DNA from: Casuarina equisetifolia | Taxonomy: Eukaryota; Streptophyta; Magnoliopsida; Fagales; Casuarinaceae | Assembly (NCBI GenBank): GCA_028551475.1 | Contig: CM052356.1 | Coordinates: forward strand, 27,183,884 to 27,247,883 | Direction of reading: 5' to 3' | DNA length: 64,000 nucleotides | Part shown: one piece after another, positions 1 to 11,645 of the stretch | How positions within the stretch are numbered: the first letter of the stretch is position 1 | Layout: each line of letters opens with the position of its first letter | Program-made: the position numbers and the translations under genes | The notes under the pieces: generated by a model | What the model was told of the DNA's origin: nothing | What the model saw: the letters and a program-made list of their open reading frames with translations, nothing else | Database searches by the model: none

Positions 1-1406
1 CAGGTTTAGTTTTGATAACCAAAGAAAAAAGCTTTAATATGTTCTTATTTGGCTTTATGAGAATGTATGGATCTGTTCTTAGGATTAGGTTTATTTGCTC
101 TTTTACATTTTGGATCAGAATAGAGGATTCACTTAAGGGGCTGATTTACTAAAGTGGAAAGAAAACGTGGTGGCAAATCTGATGCTTCTTGGTACGAGAC
201 ATTTATTTACATGATCTGATGATATGCAGTTCCATGAGAGTATTTGATATGGCAAAATCTCTGGGAAAACTGGATCATATGCTTGGATGTTAGAGAGATT
301 AATACCTTGAGGAGTCTTCAAGAAAGACCATTATATAATCTTTTTTTTAACATTTATTAATTCAAGCCTAAGCCTATGGGTCTTGATCCAACTATGCTCC
401 TCTCACTTCTGGAATTCTTCTAAAAGGATTTAGGTGTTTAAATAACGTATATGCTATAATCTTTTTTTTATGTGTGAATTTGTCTCTACAAAGATGCATT
501 TATTCTGGGACCTCTTGTCTGTTCCGTTCACATTATCTCTGTCCTAAGTCCGAAAGGAACCATCATCATCTATCCTACCATAAGAGGAAAATTGGTTTTA
601 TATTACTTACTGGGGAGATTAACATGTTCAGGAGTCTTTGAGGGGAGACCATGGCATCGCATGACAAAATATCACTTAGTTCAAAAGATCTAAAGGTTGA
701 ACCTAAGGGTTTCAGTATAAGTTCGCTATATGAATCTCTCACACTTATGACATTTGTCTGATAAGGGACTCAAAATCTTTTTACACCCATATGTTAATTG
801 AACTAAGATAATTGCTCTAGGGAGCACAATGGCGAGTTTGTTGCTCACTTGTATCTTTACTTTCTTGCCAGAGAGATAATTTTTTTGTTTTACTTTGGGC
901 CTTAGTATATGCCTTAAGGAGTGGTTGATGTGTAAGTTACAGAGATTGCTCGGATATAATGAAATTGGTTATTTTTTGGAAACTTGGCCTCTTTGCCTGA
1001 TATGGATGCCATGGAGAAGAATACTTGCAGTATCGTGTCAACCACCTACTTTCTTTCTGAAATGTTGGTTCTAGCAACCCTGATTTGTGGTCTGCTATAA
1101 TTGTTTCCCCCCTCTTTATAGATTCTGTAGATTCAAACCTTGCTCTCTTTTCATCAAAATTTCTTGTTACTTGAATCAAAATTTTGGATTGATAAGTCAG
1201 GTCACGCAAAGTCAAACATGATTCCTTATCCACCACCTGTTAACTATGGGAGGAAATGGCATTTGATCCAATGACTGTTAGCTTATACAAACAAAAACGA
1301 GAATTTAAGAGGATTTATCCAAAAAAATCTCTCTAGAAGAGAAAATGATAATTTATGTGTTGTTAAGTAGGTTCCAGTTTTTTTATACTTTATCGTATGA
1401 TTGCAG
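1..1406. other. Intron or upstream sequence of PheRS-beta, no exon recognised
   Basis: The next exon (1407) encodes an internal part of PheRS-beta, so this stretch should be intronic or contain exons I could not recognise. The exon expected just upstream, encoding a run ending near S-G-F-E, was not found. Two weakly similar segments, near 290-345 and 605-665, share AGGAGTCTT and a following GAGACCAT-like word, which suggests an old repeat. A 99-codon minus-strand open frame (937-1236) has no recognisable domain. Confidence 0.4.
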
Positions 1407-2998
1407 ATAATTCATGGCCTTGTGGAAAGAGTCATGCAAGTGATTGGGCGTGTTCCACCTGATGACAATACAATCTACCATCTAAAGCCTTCAGATGTAA
1501 GTGCTTCTCTATCCTTCTGTCCTATGCCTTTTATGTTCTACTTACTAGTGCTTGGTGATAATGTACCTTTGTTTTGATATCACTTGTAGGAGCCTGAGTT
1601 TCTTCCGGGTACACAAGCTAGCATCATTTACAAAGGGAAGCAAGTAGGAATTTCAGGAATTGTGCATCCTGAGGTAATTATTATTCCTCATGTGCTTGTT
1701 TTGAATGGGTTATTTTAGTTTCTATTTTTGTCCTCTCAACTTTATTTATACAGCTAGTTTTTGACACATATTTCAAGAGTTGTGGATGTGCTCTTTATTT
1801 GTTTAAATTCTGAAACTGTATTTATGTTTCCTGGTAAGTTTTTGCATTTGTTCTTTCAGTGGATCGATTCTCACCTGAATTTGTTGAAATATGATTGCTA
1901 TGTGATGCATACTTTGCGGGTAATATGTTTTCAATCTAGGGATGAAGGTAAACTCATCTGTTTTGTCTCCGTCAGCCAAAGGTCTGCATAATCAGTTGTG
2001 CCTTGTGCTCGAGAGAAAGTTTAGATCAAATCTACTTAATATCAATTGACTTGAAGAGGTTTCAAATCAGTTTTATTCAGTTGCATACCTGATGGACTAT
2101 AGGGTTTGAAGTTTTCTCCTAGTTCAAATTTCAGGCAAGGAAAGATCTAAGTGAACAATCATGCGGATAGTGATTGAAGAGCTCTAAAGGGTCTGTGGAA
2201 TGAGACAAATCACTTATGAGGAAGTTGAATTGGGGATGAAGAGTGGGATCAGACGGTGAGTGTAAGGTGGCGTGCCAGGCTGTGGCCCCCACCTCCCCAA
2301 ATTAGAAAAGGGGAGAGAAAAAGAGAGGTTGGGGGGGGTGGGGGGTGAGGAAGTGGAGGATTCAGTGCAGTGTGGCATTTTTAAATTAAATTCCAACCAA
2401 TATCCTGGGCTCACTGATAGTGATACATTAACAAAAGCAAAGACCGAATAGATCTTTTATAGGAGTTAAAGCAGTGAGAGCGTATCAACTGGTTGTGATG
2501 TAAGAGAATACGAAGAATATGGAATGGAGGTTTGAATGTTATAGGGGAATTTCGGAGTTGTGAATTAGATTTGTGGTGCTTGCATTAATTTATAAATTGA
2601 CAATGTATAAATTTATTAATTGTCATTTTGCTCCACTGAACTAATTGATTTGTGATGTGAACTAACCAAAACCAATAATTCAGTTTAGTTGGTATTTATT
2701 GAGTTCAATCAGCATACTGACCACCCCTAGTCTCGTTCTCCCATTTCCTTTAAATTTGTGGCGGGAATTCTTAATATTCATTTCTTTGTAGAAAGTATTG
2801 CTTCTTTCTGCCCTTGATCAGGATGTTACTTTATACCACTTGAATTAAAGATTAATGCATATGTATCAAGCCATGTTTGGGGAGGTTTAAACTGTCAATC
2901 AACTTAACAAGAATATGTTGTTGCTTCAGGTCTTGAGCAAATTTGACATTCCTGATCCTTGCTCCTATTTTGAGCTCAGCGTTCAGTGCTTTTTGTAG
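1407..2998 (+). CDS. Phenylalanine--tRNA ligase beta subunit, 3'-terminal exons (partial)
   Basis: This is the C-terminal end of cytosolic PheRS-beta, which with PheRS-alpha forms the enzyme that charges tRNA-Phe. Three exons are visible: 1407-1496 (begins IIHGLVERVMQVIG), 1590-1673 (begins EPEFLPGTQASIIYKGK, ends GIVHPE) and 2930-2998 (begins VLSKFDIPDPCSYFEL, then TAG). All three are in phase 0 and flanked by AG and GT. The HGLVERVM, GxVHPEVL and FDIPDPCSY words are family hallmarks of the beta subunit C-terminal region. The 1256-bp intron before the last exon is large but shows no inserted element I can name. Upstream exons lie left of 1407 and probably outside the window. A second, truncated copy of this gene end lies at 30940-32320, so this copy, with the longer coding context, is taken as the functional one. 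Confidence 0.88.
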
Positions 2999-4289
2999 GA
3001 TTTTGTTCATAACATCAGATGTAAGTTTCTTCTACCATTTTGTCTGCTTTGTGTTCTTTAAAGTGAGTTCCAGGATGGCCACTCTATAAATTTAAGTAGC
3101 TATCATTTAGATTCTTCTTATTTAGTGATTTGATCCTTTGCATTGCTTCATTTGTGTTGCTAAATAAGTACAGGCACATCGACCTTGCTTCCAACACAGT
3201 TTACTTAGCGGCGCTAACTGCTAGAGAGGACAATATGGTCGACTTCCATAAGCTAAATGCTCGTGTTCTTGAGTTTGGATCCATGGTAGTTCCGGGAAAT
3301 AATATGATTTCAATTACCCATTGTTGGGTCTAAAGTTATTATAAATTGGCATATCAAAGGGGTGGCTTTTTTTTGGGTATTTGATTTTGTATTTTTGTTT
3401 AAATTTCTCCGAACTTATTGACTGCTGGGAGAGGCTTTGTCTCCCATATGTGTAGGGTGAACTTTGGTTTTCCAGAATCCAATTAAAGGGAATGACACCT
3501 GTTGTGGCTTTAGGATTACTAAAAATGCTTTGAAGAGGAAAATTATAGGTAGGATCATTTTGAATTGCAATTATTCAAATTCTTCTTGATTTGGCTGTTG
3601 CGAATGCCCTTAAGCTTATGAATTGCATCTCGTGGCCGGGAGCATGAGTACAGATGTAGATCCTTGTGTTTATTGCTGGAAAGAAACCAAAGTAAAGGCT
3701 ACAATTCAACAGTTCATTGATGCCCATCCCTAATTAACAATTGTGCCGAGGTGACACTTAAGGTGACAGTGCTTCGGGAAATAGTCAAAAATAATAATAG
3801 TATGCATTGCTTGAATGCAAGAGATTAGGAAAAACAGTGATGTCGAAGAAAGAAGTATATTTCCTTTTGTTAATCAAAACCTGGAGTATTAATTGATGAG
3901 ACTAGCCAATACCTCCACCTTCAGAAACTCGATGTTGAAGGGAAAAGCTTGGAACTCCACACCTCCATGTGGAAGGGATATACTGTTATGACTCAGTGGG
4001 CATGTGACCTGGCAAGGATGTAGCGTGACATCAGTCAAGGAAACGCATCGTTTAGAGGAAGCAATGTAGATAGCTCGTGACCAACGAAGGAAACCGAAAA
4101 ATTAGCCTCTCAGGGTTACCCTGGTTCCCTTAAGGAAGCCATTGTTGTGTAACTTAGTGCGGTATAACGTAGATGGATTAATCTTGTGGTCTTAGAACTG
4201 TGAGTTGGTTGTATTAAGAAAAATATGCCTATAATGCAATTTTGTATGAACTGAGTTCCATTGCTAAATTCGGTTTAAGGCATTATAGT
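1614..4289 (+). repeat. Segmental duplication 1, copy A (PheRS-beta end plus downstream)
   Basis: Bases 1614-4289 are repeated collinearly at 30940-33571. Differences by eye are roughly one per 25-40 bases plus a few small indels. The repeat starts inside the second-last PheRS-beta exon at CAAGCTAGC and ends at GGCATTATAGT, next to a primer-binding-site-like sequence. The part after the stop codon (2999-4289) holds no convincing gene. It probably contains the 3' UTR, possibly with an intron ending at the ACAG near 3173, and then old repeat sequence. Confidence 0.9.
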
Positions 4290-4640
4290 TGATATTAGAG
4301 CTATCGAACTAGCAAAAGGGAGGGCACGTGAGCTTGATGAAGTCACGGGGACAAGCTATGGCAGAGTGAGATTCCCAGGTTTACGATTTGGAGAAAAAAT
4401 TGGAAGAGTAGTTAGTGGAAGTGGAGGTACCAAGCAAAATGACAAACCGTCCTCTTCATCGGACAGAGGCAGAGTAAGTGGACAGTCTCCACCTTGGGAA
4501 GTTAGAAAAACCAAAATAGTGGCTGACCCGCCTGGTTTTGACCCATAGCAGGAACCTATCGAGTATTGGACGAAGCTTGACTTCCTGCAGCTGCAAGCTT
4601 ATAAGCCGAGGTCAGGACTGTTGGAATATTTTCAATAATC
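4270..4640 (+). mobile_element. Remnant of an LTR retrotransposon (LTR end, primer-binding site, start of internal region)
   Basis: TGATATTAGAGCTATC at 4290-4305 resembles the plant initiator-Met-tRNA primer-binding site (TGGTATCAGAGC). It directly follows sequence shared with the other duplicate. The next 300 bases encode a 60-codon open frame (4366-4548) that is polar and Gly/Ser-rich, like a retrotransposon leader or gag start, then stop at TAG. LTR borders and family are unclear. In the duplicate near 33571 the sequence after the shared block is different and gag-like, so both copies may be different deletion derivatives of one element. Confidence 0.4.
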
Positions 4641-4739
4641 CTTATTGATGTGGGCTTATATCAATGTGATTGTTTATCTTTAATTATTTTATTAATTATT
4701 GTGTGGTCCATTTGTATGAAACATGTTGGATTCATTATT

Positions 4740-4943
4740 TGTAAGAAAGTAAAGACCTCGAGGGAGCAGAATGAATTTCTTTATTGCTATGTTAATTTAC
4801 AAGTATGCTTGCATTACATATATAGAGAGTAAGACCTAAACTAATAAGGAAAGCCAAAATATGTACAATAATTACAAGGATATTAAGCCTAAATTGTGGG
4901 CTTAATATGGCAGCAAGTTTGGTGAGATAGCTGTGCGTTAACA
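4740..4943 (-). repeat. 3' LTR of copia 1
   Basis: 204 bp, TG...CA ends. It is the downstream LTR in transcription sense, preceded on the minus strand by the polypurine tract. It differs from the 11646 copy at six positions. Confidence 0.96.
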
Positions 4944-4952
4944 CTCCCCCTC
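4944..4952 (-). promoter_or_regulatory. Polypurine tract of copia 1
   Basis: Minus strand GAGGGGGAG lies directly against the 3' LTR. This is the usual primer site for plus-strand DNA synthesis. The same GAGGGGGAG occurs at the equivalent place in copia 2. Confidence 0.9.
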
Positions 4953-7900
4953 AAGCCGGAGATTTGAACAAGTCAAATACTCCGAGCTTGGAGAGAAGGT
5001 GCCAAAGCTGTTTACTGCAAAGTGCCTTTGTCAATAAATCTGCAGGTTGTTCTTTTGTGGAAATATGTCTTGTAGTGATGATTCCTTGTTGAAGCTTTTC
5101 TCGGACATAATGGCATTCGACTTCAATGTGCTTAGTACGCTCATGGAAAATGGGATTAGCTGCGATCTTCTCCGCAGCTTCATTGTCACAATGTAGTAGT
5201 GCAGGACGCTTCATGCAAAAACCAAAATCCTTAAGTAGTCCAATGATCCAAACTATTTCACAAGTGGTCACCTACATGGCTCGATATTCTGCTTTTGCAG
5301 AAGATAATGAGATAGTTGGTTGTTTCTTAGACTGCCATGATATCAGAGAATTGCCCAACATAATACAAAATCTGGTGGTGGATCGTCTTGTCATAAGACA
5401 TGTGCTGTAATTAGAGTCACAATAAGCACGTAGCTCAAACTGAGATGAAGATGGAAACATAAGACCAAGCCCTGGGCAACTCTTGAGGTATCTAATGACT
5501 TTTAAAGTAGCCTCCATGTGGGACTGTTTCGGATCATGCATAAATTGACTAAGAAGCTGGACCGGGAAAGTAATATCAGGTCTAGTGAGTGTCAGGTAAA
5601 TCAGTCTGCTAACAAGTCGCTGATATACTGATGGATCAGCAAGAGGTGGATTGTCTAACTTTTCTTCAGAACTCGTATCATATTCAATGCTTGTGAATTT
5701 CTTGTTTTGTTCCATAGGAATCAAGGATGGCTTGGATCCAGCAAGGCCTGCTTCAGAAATCAATTTTAGTGCGTATTTTCGTTGACTCAATGCTATGCCA
5801 TCTAGAGATCGAGCAATTTCAAGACCCAAGAAAAATTTGGATGGACCAAGGTCTTTCATCAAGAAAGTGGCATGCAGATATTGCTTGAGATCTGAGATTG
5901 CCTCTTGACTATTTCCTGTAATCAAGATGTCGTCAACATAAATAAGTAAGGCTACAAAGGAAGTACCTCTCCTTTTGGTGAACAAGGAGTAGTCATGGTA
6001 GGATTGTGTGAAACCATGGGCAAGTAAGGCTCCAGTAAATTTTGCATTCCATTGCCTAGAAGCTTGCTTCAACCCATAGAGAGATTTTCGCAATCTACAA
6101 ACAAGAGACTCCCCCTGATTGTGAAATCCAGGGGGAAGCTGCATATAAACTTCCTCAGAGAGATCACCATGGAGAAAGGTGTTTTGGACATCCATCTGAT
6201 AAAGCGGCCAATGATGAACAGCAGCAATAGTAAGAATGAGACAGACAATGACATGCTTCGCTGTAGGAGAGAAGGTGTCCTGAAAGTCAATCCCTTCACA
6301 CTGACTAAAACCTATAGCGACTAGGCGAGCTTTGTAACGATCAATGGAACCATCGGCATGGTACTTGATCTTGTAGATCCATTTACATCCAATAGGACGT
6401 CGACCAGGAGGCAAAGGAACCACATCCCAAGTATGGTTTGCCTCAAGGGTAGCAAGCTCAGCATCCATGGCAGCAACCCAATGAGGGTTAGTAACAGCTT
6501 CATGGTAGTAGGAAGGTTCTTGGGTGGCAGAGATGGAGGCAATAAAGTGTTGATAAGGAGAGTGACAATTGTGGAGGGAAACATAGTTGAAGATGGGATA
6601 TAAAGAGGTGCATGAAGAGGTAGGTAGGGTAGGACACAGATAGTCTGAGGTCCAAATGGGAGGGTGGGTAGAGCGGGTAGAGCGGCGAAGAGAAGGCTCA
6701 GAAGGAACAAGGGGTAGGGAAATATGAGGGTTGGTAGCGAGGATGGTGGAGGAATGAGGGGTGGAGTCAGGAGGTAGTGATTCGGGAGGGGTGGAGTCAG
6801 TAGGGAGTGACTCGGGAGGGGTGGAGTCAGTAGGGAATGACTCAGGAGGGGTAACTAGAAGAGAGGGACAATCGGGAAAATCAGGTAGGTCAACGGGTAA
6901 GGAGGATGAGGTATAAGTATCGTGATAGGAAAGAACTAGAGGCATCGGGGCCGACAAGCTATCCGTAGTGGGCAAAGAAGCAGAAGAACGAGAAGAAAAA
7001 GAGAATGGGAAGACCGTTTCCTGAAAAATAACATCACGACTAACAAAGAAATGGCGAGTAGTAGGATCATATAAACGGTAACCCTTCTGAGAGGAGGGGT
7101 AACCCATGAAAATGCAAGGAGTGGCACGAGGGCTAAATTTGTCACGAACACCTAAGGTGGTAGCATAACAACGGAAACCAAAAACACGAAGATGATCAAG
7201 GATAAGAGGTTTGCCAAAAAGTTTTTCAAAAGGGCTAAGACCATGAAAAGAGAAAGAAGGGAGACGGTTGATAAGGTAAGTGGCAGTGAGGAGGCATTCG
7301 CCCCAAAAAGAAGAAGGGATATGAGCTTGAAACATCAAGGCTCGAGCAACATCTAATAGATGTCGATGTTTGCGTTCAACAACTCCATTTTGCTGGGGAG
7401 TGTGGACGCAAGAGGATTCATGCAAGATGCCAAGGTGAGAGAGGAAAGAGCGACATTCAGAGGAGAAAAATTCGGCACCGTTGTCAGAACGAATGCGTCG
7501 GACAAGAGAGCCAAATTGGGTTTGGACAAGTGAGATAAAGTATTGAATTTTAGAAAAAACTTGACTTTTAAATTTAAGAAGAAATGTCCAAGTAGCACGA
7601 GAAAAATCGTCCACAATGGTAAGAAAGTATCTAGCACCATCGTGGGTAGGAGTTCGATGAGGACCCCAAACATCCATATGTACTAACTCAAAAATGGAAC
7701 GAGTGGTACTATGACGGGTGGGGAAAGGTTGGTGTGTTTGTTTGGCGAGGGGATACACAGTGCAAGTGAAAGAAGGAGGACAAGTAATGGAGCGACCAGA
7801 AGAAGTAAGAGTTTTCAAAGAAGAATGACCCAATCGTTTATGTAAAAGCTCATAAGAAATATTATTGCTAGAAATGAAATTACAACCCGATGGCTGAGTT

Positions 7901-7994
7901 GGAGTACAAAAATGAGTTTGAAGGGAAGCTAAATAATCAGAAAAGACAGAATGAAAATGAACAGGAAAATCAAAACAAAGATAGTAGAGCCCAC
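4951..7994 (-). pseudogene. Copia 1 pol: GAG-pre-integrase, integrase, reverse transcriptase, RNase H
   Basis: The open frame from 7833 to 5272 (853 codons) continues after a single TAG (5272-5274) into a further 106-codon frame ending at 4951. Upstream, 7834-7994 is still in frame (HKRLGHSSL, the GAG-pre-integrase His motif) up to the solo LTR. Visible are the integrase core (VHMDVWGP, VDDFSRATW, RSDNGAEF, QQNGVVERKHRHLLDVARA), the reverse transcriptase (QMDVQNTFLHGDL, YVDDILITG) and the RNase H/C-terminal part (LRAYCDSNYS, AEYRAM then stop, HIEVECHYVREK). Copia 2 has a Gln codon (CAA) at the position of the TAG, so the stop is best read as a C-to-T change in a glutamine codon. Confidence 0.95.
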
Positions 7995-9267
7995 TGATAA
8001 CTCTATTTTTATAGAGTTATTTTACCTATTTTAGGCAATAAATAACTTTAATAATTGTGAGAAAACATTTGAACTCCTCTTTATTTACTTTAATTTATCT
8101 TGTTTATGTAGCACAAGAAGGCAAGGAGAAAAGAGATGAACATGGAGAGCCTGATGCTTATTGTGTGGCAAAATCGTAATATCAAGATCAAGAGAGTTAA
8201 GATGGGCTTGGGCTTTGAATGATTGTTATTAGATTTTATTATTATTGGGTTTTCTAAATAATTAGAAAACCTAATCATATTAGGAGTTCAAAGCCTAATT
8301 AAATTAAGAGTTCAAAACCCAATTGTTTTAGATCTCTAAGACCCAATTCTAATAGGATAAGAGTAGGTCTAAACCTAAACCCTATCTAAGAGAAGAGAAG
8401 AGGCAAAAGAAAGGAGAGGAGGAAATTGAGCATAACTCAAGAAAGAGGCCAAGAATTCAAGATTTTCTTGAAGAAAAGACAAAAAGGGTGACAGACTTCT
8501 TGTTCTTGGATTCAAGATGCCTTCTTTATTCTCTATTATTATTCTTCCTTATTATTTCTTTATGCTTTAGTTTATTTTTGTTAGAGCTACGATGTAACCT
8601 AATTATGATGATATGAATCTTATGATTATTATGTTTTACAAGATATTTTATTTATGTGAGTTATATATTATTACGCTTAATGCTTTTAAGTGATTGGCCA
8701 CCATTTGAATGATTTGATGTGCATATTTGAGACTGAGAGGTAATAATATGCAATTGCTTCTTATAATATATAACCATGAATTAAATGTGGATAGACATAT
8801 ACCATGTTGTTTGTGTGGCTTTTGGTGATAAGATAATCGAAAGATTTATTGTAAACTGGGAATGTTCATAGATCCTAATGCATTTGGTTTGTTTCAATTC
8901 ACATATAGAAATATAGTGAATTAATGAACTAAGTAGGTTTGCTATACCTAGACATAGGATAGTAAATAAATTAGGAAGTTTCGCCATCACATAGATATTA
9001 TCCCTTTTGCAAGCATACATAATCTACATTAGTACCTCATAGTTATGGTGAAATCGGACACTCTAACATATTTTGTGTATTTAGTTTTATTAAATTTAGT
9101 TGATTAGTTTATTCTCTATCAATTTGGATTTGTTAGATAAATTCTAAGAGTTGTTCATTGTTAGTAATTAGTTGGCATAGTAATCACCAATCTTTGTGGG
9201 ACGATACTTTTTTTATCATTATATTACTTGTTCGACATGTTCACTTGCATTTAAAATTCACCGAACA
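7995..9267 (+). mobile_element. Solo LTR 1, probably Ty3/gypsy, nested in copia 1
   Basis: A 1273-bp block starts TGATAACT and ends CCGAACA. It is flanked by a perfect 5-bp duplication, CCCAC, at 7990-7994 and 9268-9272. It interrupts the copia 1 frame between protease and GAG-pre-integrase. A second copy with the same ends and a different duplication is at 27451-28887, which proves that the borders are those of a mobile unit. No internal coding region is present, so this is a solo LTR left by LTR-LTR recombination. The CTGTGGGACGAT word near the 3' end is typical of Athila/Tat-like gypsy LTRs; that family call is inference. The element begins with a perfect 10-bp stem, 4-base loop hairpin. 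Confidence 0.93.
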
Positions 9268-10916
9268 CCCACGGTCAGCCTTGCCAAGCCCGATCAGAGC
9301 CCCAGTCGTACGGTCCTGAAAAACACAAAATTGGTTGAAGAAAAGAGCCATACAATTATTGTCATTGGTTAGTTTTTGAACAGAAAGCAAATTATGCTGG
9401 AAACGAGGAGCATAGAGAACATTATTGAGGTGAAGTTTAGGACAAGGGCAATAATGGCCTATGTGGGTGACAGAACTAAGTGTTTTATCAGGTAATGTGA
9501 TGTTAATAGGTGCAACACATGGAGAAACGGAATCAAGAACATGGAAGTTGCATGTAATGTGGTCAGTGGCCCCTGAGTCGATAATCTAAGAAGATGAAAT
9601 GGGTGAACAAGAAGAAGCTGTACCTGTAAATGGATTAGAGGGACCCATTTGATTGATAAGGGTGAGGAGCTTGTGCTGTTGATCCTCGATCAGTTGGAGC
9701 CTAGTGGACCCACCAAAGGCACTATTGGAGCTAGGAAGCGGGTGGCCTAAAATGCTAGCACTCGGAGTTGGTGGGTGGTGTGGTAGACCAAAAACAGGCC
9801 CACTAGAGGAGACCAAGTGAGGCGATGAGGGGGGTCCATAACCAATAGGATCATTGCCCCCAGTAGAAGGCCCAAGAGCAGAGGTAGCATGGGCTAGAGG
9901 TCCAGTAGATGTGGACTTGCGGCGAGACCCACCGCGAGGCTTGGGCCGACCACCTGTTGGGAAGCCCACAAGGAGATAGCAACTGTCCCGGAGGTGACCG
10001 GGCCTATTGCAATGGGTGCAAAAAGGCCTAGAAGGAGAGGCTTGAGCTAGTGGTGTGGACCCTACCTGGCCCAACATGCTGGGTCGCCTAGCCAGGGAGG
10101 GCCAACTTGCGCGCAAGGGGATAGTGCTCGACCCAGAATGAGGGTTGGAGCGCTGCGTCTGAAAAACGATGGCGTCACCACCAAGAGAGGGACGGCCGTC
10201 AGTAGCAGTGCGTTGAAGTAGGTCTTGTTTCGCCAGCGAATAAAGCTTCTCCACAGTCGGAAGCTCGTCACGAGACAAAACAGATGAGCGAAAGGGTGGA
10301 GAATTCTTCCGGTAGAGCTAATAATAGCTTCAAGGAGCAATCTTCCTCCTTACGACGGCGAAATAGCTTGCCGGTTTCACAAGTGCCACCACAACAACAA
10401 CGAAGTGGGGGTTGTTGGGCATCCAAAGCACCCCAAAGCTCCTTCAAATGGAGGTAGAAGGAGGTAAGCTCAGCACTAGAGGCACCAGGAGGCAGGCGGA
10501 GGTCACCGATGGCCTGTTGCAAGGAAAATTTTTGAGTCCTGCTAATCCAGTCGAAACTATCCCGGAGTAGTTGCCAAACCTCGGCGACGGTGGGAGCAGT
10601 GGAGACCATAGTCTCGAGTGAGGAATCAACAGAGTGGGTTAACCAAGTCTTCACAGCTGCATGACATTGGTCCCAACGAGCAGCAGCGTCACCATCGCCA
10701 GTGGGGCGTGGGAGCTTGCCAGTCAGAAAAACCCATCTTATTTCGAGCAAGGAACACGGTTCGAATTTGCTCACTCCAAACATGCCAGTTGGCCTCACCG
10801 GTAAGCTTCTGGGACACGATGCATGCCGGTTGAAGATCAGCAGTAGTAAGATGGTATGGGTCGTGGAGAGGAGAGATAGTGGAGCTGGTGGTAGTGGCCA
10901 TGAGGGAGGTGAACAA
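9268..10916 (-). pseudogene. Copia 1 gag and protease
   Basis: Gag starts at ATG 10916 or 10901 (MATTTSSTISPLHDPYHL) and runs with frame changes to about 9586. Pieces are 10916-10733, then 10733 to about 10275, then 10278-9586. The first break is in a run of five T on the coding strand at about 10733. A CCHC zinc knuckle, CTHCNRPGHLRDSCY, lies near 10020-9975. The protease follows: the frame reads IIDSGATDHITC at about 9585-9550 and NNVLYAPRFQHNLLSV near 9425-9380, then stops at the solo LTR. A TAG-like disruption separates gag and protease at the 9586 end. This gag would coat the RNA; the protease would cut the polyprotein. Confidence 0.9.
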
Positions 10917-10929
10917 CTAGGATGGCGGC

Positions 10930-11632
10930 TAGGGTTTCAAAATTAAGTAATGAAGGTGGAGGGTAAAGTTGGTAAGTGAGGAAAGGTGAGTGCGGCTAGG
11001 GTTACAAGGAAAGGAAGAAGAGAAAAAGTGGCTAGGGTTGACGGGAAAAGAAGGGAAAAAGCGGCTGGGGTGTATGAGAAAAGGTAAAAAATTGAGGAAT
11101 GGGAAAGAGGAGTTCGGAAAAGATGGATGAAGTCAACCGAAAAAAAAAAGGGAGAAAGATAAAAAAAGCAAAGTGGAAAGATGGAAAGGAGAAGTCGGGA
11201 AAAGAGAATAAAGTGTGAAAAGTGAAAAAGGGTATTGGGAAACGGGAATGAGAAAGAGAATAAAGTAAAAAGGGGAAGAAGGTACGTGGAGAAGAAGAAA
11301 GAAAAGACAAAACAATGTGAAAGAGAAGAACGTGAAAAGGTGAAAAAGGTCGTCGGAGAAGAAGAAAGAAAAGACAAAAAACAATGTGAAAGAGAATAAC
11401 GTGAAAAGGTGAAAAAGGTATTCGGAGAAGAAGAAAGAAAAGACAGAACAGAGGGATGATTGTGTTGGAAAACGGAAGAGAAAACAAGACAAAAGAAAAG
11501 GGAAAAGTGGAATGGGAGAAAAGGACACACCAAAACGAAGACGGAGGTGGAAAAAACAACCAGCAAGAGGCTCACGACTCGAGGGAAAAACTTGGAAGGA
11601 AAGGAAATTGCGGCGGAAGCTAGGATCGTATG
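10930..11632 (-). repeat. Copia 1 leader, pyrimidine-rich with 66-70-bp tandem repeats
   Basis: The roughly 700 bases between gag and the primer-binding site are almost entirely purine on the plus strand (pyrimidine on the sense strand). A unit beginning AGAAGAAGAAAGAAAAGACA occurs at about 11289, 11355 and 11425, giving two full repeats of 66-70 bp and a partial third. Long overlapping Phe/Ser/Leu-rich open frames here follow from composition and are not genes. Confidence 0.8.
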
Positions 11633-11645
11633 GCGATTGATACCA
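11633..11645 (-). promoter_or_regulatory. Primer-binding site of copia 1
   Basis: Minus strand TGGTATCAATCGC directly follows the 5' LTR. Its first eight bases match the plant initiator-Met-tRNA 3' end complement (TGGTATCAGAGC); the rest has drifted. Confidence 0.85.

Noticed and set aside
937-1236. 99-codon minus-strand open frame next to PheRS-beta exons
   Set aside because: I could not match it to any family or splice context. It may be a fragment of something, but I cannot support a call.
3130-3333. 67-codon plus-strand frame after the PheRS-beta stop codon
   Set aside because: It lies behind a conserved stop at the family-typical C-terminus and starts within an intron-like stretch. More likely 3' UTR.
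6052-7673. Several 70-130-codon frames antisense or shifted within copia 1 pol
   Set aside because: Shadows of the 853-codon integrase/reverse-transcriptase frame, which carries all catalytic motifs.
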